NCBI GenBank assembly: GCA_944389815.1
Contig: CALXNS010000071.1
Coordinates: forward strand, 1 to 48,355
DNA from: an uncultured Victivallis sp.
GTDB taxonomy: Bacteria > Verrucomicrobiota > Lentisphaeria > Victivallales > Victivallaceae
Direction: 5' to 3'
Length of the DNA: 48,355 bases
The position numbers and the translations under genes are program-made. The notes under the pieces were generated by a model, which ran no database searches, had not been told where the DNA came from, and saw only the letters and a list, made by a program, of their open reading frames with translations. Of this stretch, positions 15,709-24,267 are shown piece by piece (the stretch's first letter is position 1; the number at the start of each line of letters is the position of its first letter).

Positions 15709-17379
15709 ATGGAAAAAATCAAGCTTGCCGAAGATGATTTGAATTGGAGGCAATCCTCCGGAAAGGCGGAAGAGTTTTCCACCGGTGAAGCGTCTTCCGC
15801 CTTCGGAAATGCCGACGGCAGCGGCGACGGAATTGGACTGCCGAAATTGAGTGCCGACCTGGAAGAGGATTTGCCGTCCCCGGAGAAATTGCCGCAGGAT
15901 GAGCCGATTCCATCGCCTTCCGGAGGATCTTCCGCAGGAAGTGTCGGGCTTCCGAAACTCTCGGCGGAGGATAGTGAAGCGGGCAGCGAGGAAAGCAACG
16001 AGGGAGTGCCTTCCGGGGGCGGGAAGAATCTATCCGGAAGTGGGGCGGCGCCGGCGCTGGTCATTCCGAAGATCCCGAAGCAGAAAGGGAAAAACGCCGC
16101 ATCCGGGAGACCGGCAGCGGCGGTGCCGAAAATTCAGGCTCCGCGCCGTGCGGAAAACACCATTGCCGCATTGCCGGATGACGACGGCGGGAATGAAGCC
16201 GGTCGGTCGGGGCGCGGTGGAGTTTCTGACGGAGAAAATACGTTTCCGGAAACGGCGCGCGTGCCGGAGAGCGGGAGCGTCGTCGGCGCGTATGAATTGC
16301 GGGGACCCGCGGTGCCGGCGGGATCGTTCGTTTTGTTTCAGGCATACCATGCCAATCTCGATACGTGTCGGACGCTGGAATTTCTCAACGGCGGCGACGC
16401 CGGGAGCATCCGTGATTTTCTGACACGTGCACGTGGAGCCGCCGCTGCGGACGCTCCGAATCTTCGCAGCATCATCGAGGTGGGGGAAAATCGGGAATCG
16501 GGGTATTTCTATACGGTCACCGAGAATGTCGCCCCCTTGAATCTGCGCGGCATCTCTGGATACGGCCATTTTTCCACGGCGCAGACGGTACGATTGCTTG
16601 CCGCAGTTGCGGATGCGCTTTGCGCGATTGAGCGCTGCGGGCTCTGTCACGGGGCATTGTCGCCGGAGCTGGTGCTGTTCTCCGAAGATTATGAAACATT
16701 GAAGATTGCCGGATTGGAATTGGGTGAGGAATTCACGCTTTCCGCACATTCATCCGCCGTTTATGCGGCGCCGGAACGAGCGGAAGGCAGGGTTGCGGAT
16801 ATTCGTTCCGATCTCTATTCGGCCGGGGTGATTTTTTATGAGGCCGTCACCGGGAAACTGCCGCCGCCGGGGCGGCGAGGATACGTGGGGGCGGATCCCA
16901 GGGAGGCATCCGGCAACGTGGCCGGACCGATTGCACTCATTCTGATGCGGTTGTTGTCGCTGGAACCTTCGGCGCGTTACAATACCGCTGCGGAATTCGC
17001 CGCGGCAGTTCATGCGGCAGAGGCCGAATGCCGGTCGATGGGCAGCGACAAAATTGCGCCGCAGCCGGGGGCGCCGACCGCGATGTCCGCGGCGCCCGGA
17101 TATCGACCGGGCAGGGCGGCCATACGATTTTCGGGAGGAGGCGTTTCTCTGCTGACGACGGCATGGAAGATTGTGTGCGGCATTCTGATCGTCTGGTTGC
17201 TGGTGCTGGCCGGATTCCGGATTGCCGACGGATTGCAGCAGTTGCCGCCGGACGACAGCGTGGCGAAGGCGGCGCTTGAGGCGGCGACGATTGAGGCGGA
17301 CAATGCGCGCGCGGAGTTGGAAAATGTCAAACGCCGGGCCGCATTGATCGCACAAATTGAGGAGGAGAACCGGAAATGA
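15709..17379 (+). CDS. Membrane-anchored pseudokinase with disordered N-terminus
   Basis: 556 residues. Residues 1-190 are low-complexity, rich in Gly/Ser/Glu/Pro, and carry GLPKLSA twice (about residues 43-49 and 80-86). Residues about 193-435 align with a Hanks kinase but lack the catalytic residues: no VAIK lysine (TCRTLEFLN instead), HRDxKPxN replaced by HGALSPEL, and DFG replaced by GLE. The structural signature survives as YAAPERAEGRVADIRSDLYSAGVIFYEAVTGKLP. One membrane helix (about 487-507, VCGILIVWLLVLAGF) is followed by a short coiled coil (about 517-556). The ATG at 15709 is preferred to the overlapping TTG at 15685. The stop overlaps the next gene's start (ATGA). It is probably an allosteric or scaffold partner of the flanking kinases; this is inferred. 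Confidence 0.85.
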   Translation: MEKIKLAEDDLNWRQSSGKAEEFSTGEASSAFGNADGSGDGIGLPKLSADLEEDLPSPEKLPQDEPIPSPSGGSSAGSVGLPKLSAEDSEAGSEESNEGVPSGGGKNLSGSGAAPALVIPKIPKQKGKNAASGRPAAAVPKIQAPRRAENTIAALPDDDGGNEAGRSGRGGVSDGENTFPETARVPESGSVVGAYELRGPAVPAGSFVLFQAYHANLDTCRTLEFLNGGDAGSIRDFLTRARGAAAADAPNLRSIIEVGENRESGYFYTVTENVAPLNLRGISGYGHFSTAQTVRLLAAVADALCAIERCGLCHGALSPELVLFSEDYETLKIAGLELGEEFTLSAHSSAVYAAPERAEGRVADIRSDLYSAGVIFYEAVTGKLPPPGRRGYVGADPREASGNVAGPIALILMRLLSLEPSARYNTAAEFAAAVHAAEAECRSMGSDKIAPQPGAPTAMSAAPGYRPGRAAIRFSGGGVSLLTTAWKIVCGILIVWLLVLAGFRIADGLQQLPPDDSVAKAALEAATIEADNARAELENVKRRAALIAQIEEENRK

Positions 17380-19076
17380 GCGGACACGGAATTCTCTCTC
17401 CCGGCGACCGGCTCGGGAAATATCGCATAGAAGAATTGATCGGACGCGGCGGCATGGGCGAGGTCTATCGCGCCGTCGAAAATGAATCCAATCTGGAAGT
17501 TGCGATCAAGGTGTTGCGTCCCGAATTTCTCGAAAACAATCCGAACTTCAAGGACACCTTTCTTCAGGAGGGACAGCTGGCGTGTCGGATCAGTCATCCC
17601 AATGTGGTGCGGGTGATCGATGCGAGTCTGGATTCGGAGCGGAATTTGTGTTATCTGGTCATGGAGTATGTGTCGGGCGGTTCGATGGAGGATCTGCTCC
17701 GCCGCGGTGAAACCCTCGACTGGGAGTGGGCTTTGACGCTCGGCGCGAAAGTTGCCGAGGCGTTGTCCGCGGCGCGGCATTTGAATATCGTTCACCGCGA
17801 CATCAAGCCGGACAATCTGATGCTGACCGGCGACGGCGAAGTGAAACTGGCTGATCTCGGTATCGCCAAAGTCCCCGGAGAGAGCGGAAATGCGGAACAC
17901 CCGCGCATCGTCGGGACGCCCGCTTATATTTCCCCGGAACAGTGCCGGGATTCGTCTGTCGCCGACTGTCGCAGCGACATCTACAGTCTCGGTGTGACGC
18001 TCTACGAAATTCTGACGGGAAAAATGGCGTATGAGGGACGGAATATTTATGAGACGCTCGATCTGGTACGCACGGCTCCGGTGCCGGATCCGCGCCGGAT
18101 CAATCCGGAAATTCCCGTACCGGTCGCCGCGCTGGTCATGAAGATGATGGCGAAAAATCCCGAGGAACGTCCCCAGACGCCGGAAGAACTTCTGCGTGAA
18201 ATGCGTGCTCTGCTCGACAGCGGGCAGCGGACGCGGCATCGCCAGGTTGCGGGGGAAGGCTCCCGCATCTCCGCCCGGGAACGTTTCCGGCTCTCTTACG
18301 AGGCGCGGGCGTGGCTGGTGCGCGGCGTTGTGCTGACCGTGCTGCTTATCGGCGTGATCATTTTGAGTTTTCTGGACGTGAAACCGTGGCGGGCGCGGGA
18401 GATTGTGCCGGTGGACCGTGAAAAAATCGAAGTGATTTCAGCGCAGGCACGGCACGATCGAAAGGAGGCTGCCCGATTGCGGAATGAGTTGATTGAACGG
18501 GAGAAACGGTTGGATCCGCCGCCGAGCCGGCGTCTTTTTGATGCGTTGTTCCGCGATGGCGACATTGCGGTGACGGAAAAATATCTGGCGGCAGGCATCT
18601 GGAGTTTGCGTTCCGGGGCGGAGGGCGACCTGGCGCGCTGGTTTGAGCGGCAAACGGGAAATTATCTTGCGCCGCCCGGATCGTTTTCCGTGAAGAGCAC
18701 CGCACTGCTGGAAGAGGCTGGGGTCCGGTTGGATGAAGCGGATGCGATGCTGCTCGCGCAGTGGGCGACCGATGTGGATCCTTCGCGCCGCGGTCTGGCG
18801 ATCGGAGTTTTGGAGCAGTTATTGAAATTGAAGACGAGTCGTCGTTGCGCGCCCGGCGCAGCAGTTGCGGCGGTGGAATCCGTCCGGCGGCAATGTATGG
18901 AGAATCCGGAATTCTTCGTTGCCGATTCGATGATGGAAACCGATTTGCGGCAGTTGTTTGTGCTGCTGCGTTCGGCGGAGTGTGCCGATGGAGTTGACGC
19001 GGTGGTTGTTCCGGCGGAGAATACTGCATTGAAGACGTTGCGTGAGATCATTGCTGTCACCCGGCCCGGAAATTGA
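17376..19076 (+). CDS. Membrane Ser/Thr protein kinase
   Basis: 566 residues. The kinase domain (about 12-280) is complete: LIGRGGMGEVYRA, VAIKVLRPE (Lys45), HRDIKPDNLML (Asp142), GTPAYISPEQ and DCRSDIYSLGVTLYEILTGK. The metal-binding motif reads DLG instead of DFG (Asp160 kept), a variant known in active bacterial kinases. A single membrane helix (about 313-333) follows, then a charged coiled-coil stretch (about 345-380) and a helical C-terminal region of unknown fold that would lie outside the cytoplasm. No PASTA or WD repeats are seen. It overlaps the pseudokinase stop by ATGA. No phosphatase or FHA gene is nearby. The 79-base convergent gap after it has no clear terminator. Confidence 0.95.
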   Translation: MSGHGILSPGDRLGKYRIEELIGRGGMGEVYRAVENESNLEVAIKVLRPEFLENNPNFKDTFLQEGQLACRISHPNVVRVIDASLDSERNLCYLVMEYVSGGSMEDLLRRGETLDWEWALTLGAKVAEALSAARHLNIVHRDIKPDNLMLTGDGEVKLADLGIAKVPGESGNAEHPRIVGTPAYISPEQCRDSSVADCRSDIYSLGVTLYEILTGKMAYEGRNIYETLDLVRTAPVPDPRRINPEIPVPVAALVMKMMAKNPEERPQTPEELLREMRALLDSGQRTRHRQVAGEGSRISARERFRLSYEARAWLVRGVVLTVLLIGVIILSFLDVKPWRAREIVPVDREKIEVISAQARHDRKEAARLRNELIEREKRLDPPPSRRLFDALFRDGDIAVTEKYLAAGIWSLRSGAEGDLARWFERQTGNYLAPPGSFSVKSTALLEEAGVRLDEADAMLLAQWATDVDPSRRGLAIGVLEQLLKLKTSRRCAPGAAVAAVESVRRQCMENPEFFVADSMMETDLRQLFVLLRSAECADGVDAVVVPAENTALKTLREIIAVTRPGN

Positions 19077-19155
19077 TTGAATGGAGGGGGAGCCGCCGGG
19101 CCAATCGGTCGATTTTTCAGCCAGGACGGGAATGCCGCGTGTAATGCGGAGCTGG

Positions 19156-19563
19156 TTATTTTGCCGGCACCGCTGATTCGCTCCAGAAAACTTCGCTGCC
19201 GTCGGAAGATACCAACTCGAACCGGAAAAGACCGTCATCATTCCAGGCTCGAAGTATTGTCCGTGCCGAGGAATCAAGCCGGATCGGCGCAATGATGTGC
19301 AATTGCTGCAATGCGTCTGCGACCAGCGGAAGAAGTTCCGGTTCGCAGTCGAGGCGCCAGACGAATGGCCCGGGTTGCGAGAGGAGATATCCGGTGAGCG
19401 ACGTGACCAGCATGTTTTCGATGCCGCGGCTGGAAAGGGGGCGTGGCTGTGTCGCCGGGACGATTTCGCCTTGCGGCGGTGCGCCGGAGGGAAGCGTCCA
19501 GCAGCCACCGCCGCCGACCGTGAGAAGCAGCGTGAAAAACAGTGCTGAAATGGTTCGTTTCAT
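19156..19563 (-). CDS. Small predicted lipoprotein
   Basis: 135 residues. The N-terminus is a signal peptide with a lipobox-like end (MKRTISALFFTLLLTVGGGGC, Cys21). The mature part is about 115 residues, with WRLDCEPELLPLVADALQQL and a C-terminal strand-rich portion (RFELVSSDGSEVFWSES). I do not recognise the fold. An LptE- or LpoB-like accessory lipoprotein is possible by size and context only. It is the last gene of the reverse run that contains exbB, exbD and the TonB-like gene, 21 bases after the zinc-ribbon gene. Confidence 0.75.
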   Translation of the reverse strand: MKRTISALFFTLLLTVGGGGCWTLPSGAPPQGEIVPATQPRPLSSRGIENMLVTSLTGYLLSQPGPFVWRLDCEPELLPLVADALQQLHIIAPIRLDSSARTILRAWNDDGLFRFELVSSDGSEVFWSESAVPAK

Positions 19564-19584
19564 CTCCTGCAGAGTTCCACTCTT

Positions 19585-19830
19585 TTATTCCAGATTCCGT
19601 TGTTTTCGGAAAATGCAGATGGAGTTGCAGCGCGGGCAGCGCGTCAGGTTGACCGAATCCTTGACGATGAAAGAGTGGTGACAGTTATCGCAATGAAACA
19701 GCCTGCTGTTGCTCACCTTCCAGTCGAAATTCTTGACTCGCGCAAGTTCCCGGCACCAGAGAATGCCGATGAAAAGAATCCACAAGAGCAGATAAGTGAA
19801 AAGAGCGTCGGCGAAAGAGAGTTCGATCAT
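19585..19830 (-). CDS. Small membrane protein with C-terminal zinc ribbon
   Basis: 81 residues. One membrane helix lies at about residues 8-27 (ALFTYLLLWILFIGILW). A basic linker follows, then a cytoplasmic zinc-ribbon: FHCDNCHHSF and TRCPRCNSICIF give two CxxC knuckles. The ATG at 19830 overlaps the stop of the TonB-like gene (ATGA) and has GAAGGAG upstream; this decides it over an ATG 69 bases earlier. Function unknown. It lies between the TonB-like protein and a lipoprotein. Confidence 0.8.
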   Translation of the reverse strand: MIELSFADALFTYLLLWILFIGILWCRELARVKNFDWKVSNSRLFHCDNCHHSFIVKDSVNLTRCPRCNSICIFRKQRNLE

Positions 19831-20573
19831 GGTTGAGTATCTCCTTCCTGATTGCGTGTTTCGCCGTTTTCCGGCCAGTAAATGATCACTTCCGAGCATG
19901 TTGGATTTTCCGAACCGGCGAGCATCTGCATCGCGACGCGGTCGAGTTCCGGATTTCCGCTGGATTTCAGCACCCGCCGCCGCAGGATTCCAGCTCCGGT
20001 GCGGCGGAGTTGAATCACGGTCGGAAGAGACGAATATTCTCCCGGCGGCGACGCCGGTTCCATTGCGAGGACCGTGCCGTTTTCATCGAAGGCGATCGAC
20101 CTGTTTCGTGCCGGTTCGACCGGAGCGGGCGTGAACGGAAATAAAATTCGTTCATTTCCCGGCAGGAAGGGAGAACTCTGCGGGATTGCGAGCGGAGAGA
20201 ACGGCGGGATGATTTGTTTCCCCGGAGTAAAAGCGAATGTCGGGGGCGGAATATTCCGGTAATCGCGTATCGCAAGACCTGCGGACAGGAGGGCAATGTA
20301 GTTGTGCGGATTGTCACTGCGCACCGTGAGCGAAGGGTCGTGAATGTCCAACCATTGATGAAATTGCCGGAACTGATCTTCCGAGGAGAATAAATTCGCC
20401 GAGAGGAATGAGACGCTGGACTCCTGCTCCGGCAGAGTAGCCGCCCGCGGCGATCGATAACCGGTCAGAAAATAGAGCGCCGCGTGCACCGCAAGCGTGA
20501 CGGCGAGCGCCTCGAGTGCAATCAGCACCCGGGATGTGCGCATGGGAACAACCGGTATCCGCATTTTCGGCAT
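19827..20573 (-). CDS. TonB-like protein of the ExbBD cluster
   Basis: 248 residues. A single N-terminal membrane helix (about 14-36, VLIALEALAVTLAVHAALYFL) is followed by a long Pro/Phe-rich periplasmic linker. The C-terminal domain has RRRVLKSSGNPELDRVAMQMLAG, the 'V..SSG...LD.aA...' pattern of TonB C-terminal domains, ending in EVIIYWPENG. The classical X-Pro repeats of TonB are absent. GAAGGAG precedes the ATG. It follows exbD by 36 bases and overlaps the next gene by ATGA. The likely role is transmitting ExbBD energy to an outer-membrane or wall partner; TonB versus TolA function is not decided. Confidence 0.7.
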   Translation of the reverse strand: MPKMRIPVVPMRTSRVLIALEALAVTLAVHAALYFLTGYRSPRAATLPEQESSVSFLSANLFSSEDQFRQFHQWLDIHDPSLTVRSDNPHNYIALLSAGLAIRDYRNIPPPTFAFTPGKQIIPPFSPLAIPQSSPFLPGNERILFPFTPAPVEPARNRSIAFDENGTVLAMEPASPPGEYSSLPTVIQLRRTGAGILRRRVLKSSGNPELDRVAMQMLAGSENPTCSEVIIYWPENGETRNQEGDTQP

Positions 20574-20609
20574 GGTGAAAAAACTCCTTCGCGAACTTTG
20601 TATGACGCG

Positions 20610-21080
20610 TTATTGTCCGAAAACCGCCTCCCGGCGTTCCGACGGCGGATTTACCGCAATGAAACTGGAAAGTCGTGCCGATTCCGCCAGTGCGATCACT
20701 TCCGCCACGGTTTCGAAGGGAACCCGCCGGTCGGCGCGGATGACCACGGATGCATTCCGGGAGCGGCCGCGAACTTCGTTGAGCTGCTGCTTCAAGCTTT
20801 CCCGGCTCACCGGCTGATCGTTGAAGTAGATCAGGCATTTGCGGGTCGTTTCGTTGCCCGGCGTGATGGAGATGATGAATTTCTCCAGACTGGCCACGCT
20901 TGACGGCGTCACCCTCGGCAGTTCCACGCTGATGCCCGAAACCCGCACGAAGGAACTGGACAGGAAGAAAAAGATCAGCGTCAGAAACAGCACATCGATC
21001 AACGCGGTCAATTCCGGCCATCCGCTCAGCGGCCGGAGCCGGGTCTGGTAACGTCGTTTGCCGATTTCAGGCCGGATCAT
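20610..21080 (-). CDS. exbD: ExbD/TolR family proton-channel subunit
   Basis: 156 residues. The single membrane helix contains the conserved proton-relay aspartate (LTALIDVLFLTLIFFFLSSS). The periplasmic domain holds VELPRVTPSS, SVVIRADRRVPFETVAEVIALAESARLSSFIAV, which matches the ExbD/TolR 'i.ad...y..v..v.......g..' core. The start at 21080 overlaps the exbB stop (ATGA), so the two are coupled. It forms a proton-motive-force-driven motor with ExbB. Confidence 0.92.
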   Translation of the reverse strand: MIRPEIGKRRYQTRLRPLSGWPELTALIDVLFLTLIFFFLSSSFVRVSGISVELPRVTPSSVASLEKFIISITPGNETTRKCLIYFNDQPVSRESLKQQLNEVRGRSRNASVVIRADRRVPFETVAEVIALAESARLSSFIAVNPPSERREAVFGQ

Positions 21081-21724
21081 TTCTCCGGCCCTTTCCCTGA
21101 TGCCGCTTCCGCGCGTCGCCGATCGAAGAAGCCGATGATCTCCAGCGCGGCTTTTTCCATGTCCAGCGTGATCGAGTTGACCCGGGAAACCAGATAGTTG
21201 TAAGCGATGTAACACGGAATCGCCACCACCAGTGCCGACGCCGTCGTAATCAACGCCATATTGACCGAACCGGCAATGTCGGTCGCGGAGAGATATTCGC
21301 TTGCCCGGACGATCTGGAAGGTCTTCATCATGCCGAACACCGTCCCGAGAAAGCCCAGCAGCGGCAGCACGAAGCCGAGGGTGGCCAGCACATTGATATT
21401 CCGCTCCAGTTTCGGCAGTTCCTCCAGCGCCGCGTCGTCGATCGCCTGCCGGATGTCTTCGTCGCCGCGTTCATAGGCGAGGATTGCCGCCCCGAGAATC
21501 CGCGCGGTCGGTCCCGGCGTGTTGTCACACAATGTAATCGCTTCCACGAAACCGTCGCGTTTCAATACATTGAAGAGGCCGCGCAGCAATTCTCGCACAT
21601 TGATCTCCTCCCGGTGGAACTGGAACACCTTTTTCAGAAAAACGTAAAGCGCAATCAGGCTTGCCGCCAGAATCACCCACATGATCGGGCCGCCTTCCTG
21701 TATGAGTTTGAGATAAAGCCGCAT
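21077..21724 (-). CDS. exbB: ExbB/TolQ/MotA family proton-channel protein
   Basis: 215 residues. A first membrane helix (about 14-31, MWVILAASLIALYVFL) precedes a cytoplasmic helical domain. The family core is then seen: PKLERNINVLATLGFVLPLLGFLGTVFGMMKTF and DIAGSVNMALITTASALVVAIPCYIAYNYL. The ATG at 21724 is one base past the TPR gene stop and has GGAGAAAG upstream; longer readings would cover the end of that gene. It is coupled with exbD and, downstream, a TonB-like protein. Confidence 0.92.
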   Translation of the reverse strand: MRLYLKLIQEGGPIMWVILAASLIALYVFLKKVFQFHREEINVRELLRGLFNVLKRDGFVEAITLCDNTPGPTARILGAAILAYERGDEDIRQAIDDAALEELPKLERNINVLATLGFVLPLLGFLGTVFGMMKTFQIVRASEYLSATDIAGSVNMALITTASALVVAIPCYIAYNYLVSRVNSITLDMEKAALEIIGFFDRRRAEAASGKGPEK

Positions 21725-21725
21725 C

Positions 21726-24242
21726 TTATTCTTTCTCCTGAAGGTTGAATTTTCGTTGGATTTCCTGCCGGATATGGTTGACTTCCTCCTGGATCGGCAG
21801 TTGCAGTTCTTCGAGAATGTTGAGGACCCGCAGCGCATTTTCCGCTCCGGTGGCGTCGCCGGATTTCAGATAGAGCTGAACCGCGTTATACGCCGCTTTG
21901 GCGCTCCAGGCCGGATCCGGCGGAATCTTCTTTTGCAAACGCAGATCCCGGGCAAGGTAGAGGGCGCGATTGTAGGCGGAAAGTGCGGCCTCGGGGGCGC
22001 CGGCAAGTTCCTTGCACTTGCCGAGCTTGTATAAACTTTGCAGCTTGAGTTGCTCGGAGGAGGCGTTCTCCGCGAGTTTCCGATAAAGTTCCATCGCTGC
22101 GTTGAGATCGTCGGACTCCAGATTTTCCGCGTAGAGGGCGTAACGGCAGTCCGCGATCCGGCCGGAGGCGACTTCGCCGAAAAGACTGCCGGGACGAAGT
22201 TCCAGGGCCCGTTGATAATCTTTTTGCGCCTGCTGGAAATCTCCCCGGTTCGCGGCCAGATTGCCGCGCAGGAGCGCTGCATCCGCGGCAATGGCGCTGG
22301 AGATGTAAGTATTGAGAATCTCACTTAAAAACCGGTTCGCATCCTCGATGTCTTCCCGGGCGACGGCGATTTTCGCGCGGTCATAGAGAACTTCCGCGGC
22401 AACATCCGGATTGCGGGCGGCTCCGAGTGCCGCGGCATCGTCGAGCAATTTTTTCGCCAGATCCCACTGTTCTTTGGCAATGCGGCCGTCCGCCAGTTGA
22501 AGCCGGGCGTCGATGGCGGCGTCGGAACCGGGAAACTCCTGGTCGAGAGTGTCGAGTGCTTCCTCGGAAAGAGAGGCGTTCCCGGCGAGGTCGGCGGCCT
22601 GTACCGCCTGGTAGAGGGCCGCCGGAGCCTGCGGCGTGTCGGCGAACTGCCGCGCATACGTCAGAAACTCTTCCGCTGCGGCATTGAATTCCTGACGCGC
22701 AAATGCGATCGCCGCGGCGCGGTAATGGGCTGCTGCGTGATATGAGGAGCCCGGATACGCGGCAATGAACTGCAGATAGGCGCTTCGGGCCTGTGCCGGC
22801 TGCCCCGCTTTCTCCCGCAGTACCGCGCGCAGATAATCTGCGGCGAGGGCATACTCCTTATTTTCGGATTTCCGGAGCGCTTCGGCAATGGGAATCGCTT
22901 CGGTATACTCCTCCTGTTCCATGAGCGACTGGAGCAGCCGATAACGTGCGTCGTCGCCGCGTTTTCCTTCCGGCGGAATCCGGCGGAATTCTTCGGCGGC
23001 CTTTCGATATTCCTTCTGGCGGAGCAGATATTCTCCCAGCAGAAATCTTCCCTCTTCGCGCCGGGATTCGGAATCCGTCTCTTCGGTCAGAAAGCGGAAC
23101 ATTTCCTCTGCCGTCTCCCGATCCCCGGCGGATTCCGCCGCGACCGCGGCTTCCCGCGCCGCTTCAAAACGTTCCGCTGCGGTCAGGCGGTTGTCCGTGG
23201 TCAGGCGACGATAGGTCGCCACTGCGGCGGCGAAATCTTTCGCGCCCGAGAGCAGGCGTCCCGCCCGCATCAGCAACCCGACCCGTTCCGGCGTCGTCGG
23301 ATAAAATTCCAGATAACGGTTGATGGTGGACGCCGCCAGCGTCGGATCGCTCTGAGATTGCAGATTGATCAGCCGCAAAAGCGCCTCTTTGCGGTGCACG
23401 TCATCGACCGACAATTGAAATGCGCTGTTTAACAGTTCTCCTGCCCGTTGCAGCTGATTTGCCTTTTCCGCCGCGGCCGCGCCCGCCAGCGCCAGTTCCG
23501 AAAGCAGCAGCCCGGAATGTCCCTGTGTCTCCTGAAGCAGCGCGTCCCATTCTTTTTCGAATGCTGCAAAATCGCCGTTCTGACGCATTTTGCTCAATAA
23601 TTCCAGTTGGCGATACTGAAGCTCTTCGGTACTCCGATATTTTCCGGCGGCGATTTTCGCATCGGCTTCGGCGTATTCTTCAGCCAGCAGCAAGGTATAG
23701 ATCGACGCCAGGTGTGCGCGGGCGGCCCAGCCGGAGAGAGAAGCGCTGCCGCCTTTCCGTTCCAGCTGTTCGAATCCGGAAACGGCGTCGGCGTAATTTT
23801 TCTGAAGGATTTTAGCGTACGCCAGCAGAAATTCCGCACTGCAGGCAAGTTCCGGTTCGGTCGAATTGGCGATGACCACCTCCAGAAATTTTTCCGCCTC
23901 CGGAATATGGCCGTCCGCCAGCAGAATCTCCGCCGGCAGCAGTCCCGCCGAACGAGCCGGGAAGCGGGTACGATATTCATTGAGAAGTGTCCGCGCACCG
24001 GCAAGATCGCCCATTCGCAATCGGGCCTCGCCAAGTTTCAACGCCAGTTCCGGCCAGCGGTTCTCATCGTTCTTCGCCAGCGTCAGCGCGCTGTCGTAAA
24101 ACTGCGCCGCGTTGACGAAATCCCCCGCTGAGAACGCCGCATCTCCAAGACGCGTTTCGCCTGCAATGTCCGCACCCGCCAGCCGGCATACGGCAAAAAA
24201 TGCCGCAGGAAAAAACAGGAGCAATGTTTTTCGCATCTTCAT
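21726..24242 (-). CDS. Secreted TPR-repeat protein
   Basis: 838 residues. A signal peptide (MKMRKTLLLFFPAAFFAVCRLAGA) is followed by tandem tetratricopeptide-like helices to the end (for example GDAAFSAGDFVNAAQFYDSALTLA near the start and LGKCKELAGAPEAALSAYNRALYLARD near the C-terminus). It is therefore probably a periplasmic scaffold. TPR proteins often precede ExbB/ExbD genes in PVC and Bacteroidota genomes, and CpoB plays a comparable part next to Tol-Pal. The start is ATG 24242 or 24236, both in frame. It begins 25 bases after recA and ends one base before exbB. Confidence 0.88.
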   Translation of the reverse strand: MKMRKTLLLFFPAAFFAVCRLAGADIAGETRLGDAAFSAGDFVNAAQFYDSALTLAKNDENRWPELALKLGEARLRMGDLAGARTLLNEYRTRFPARSAGLLPAEILLADGHIPEAEKFLEVVIANSTEPELACSAEFLLAYAKILQKNYADAVSGFEQLERKGGSASLSGWAARAHLASIYTLLLAEEYAEADAKIAAGKYRSTEELQYRQLELLSKMRQNGDFAAFEKEWDALLQETQGHSGLLLSELALAGAAAAEKANQLQRAGELLNSAFQLSVDDVHRKEALLRLINLQSQSDPTLAASTINRYLEFYPTTPERVGLLMRAGRLLSGAKDFAAAVATYRRLTTDNRLTAAERFEAAREAAVAAESAGDRETAEEMFRFLTEETDSESRREEGRFLLGEYLLRQKEYRKAAEEFRRIPPEGKRGDDARYRLLQSLMEQEEYTEAIPIAEALRKSENKEYALAADYLRAVLREKAGQPAQARSAYLQFIAAYPGSSYHAAAHYRAAAIAFARQEFNAAAEEFLTYARQFADTPQAPAALYQAVQAADLAGNASLSEEALDTLDQEFPGSDAAIDARLQLADGRIAKEQWDLAKKLLDDAAALGAARNPDVAAEVLYDRAKIAVAREDIEDANRFLSEILNTYISSAIAADAALLRGNLAANRGDFQQAQKDYQRALELRPGSLFGEVASGRIADCRYALYAENLESDDLNAAMELYRKLAENASSEQLKLQSLYKLGKCKELAGAPEAALSAYNRALYLARDLRLQKKIPPDPAWSAKAAYNAVQLYLKSGDATGAENALRVLNILEELQLPIQEEVNHIRQEIQRKFNLQEKE

Positions 24243-24267
24243 AAGGAACGGTCCGCTCCTGAAGTGA

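Noticed and set aside
17856..17870. DLG instead of DFG in the second kinase as a sign of inactivity
   Set aside because: The metal-binding aspartate and every other catalytic residue are kept, and DLG occurs in active bacterial kinases.
19077..19155. Terminator between the convergent kinase and lipoprotein genes
   Set aside because: Only a 4-bp stem with no T-tract could be found, so none is called.
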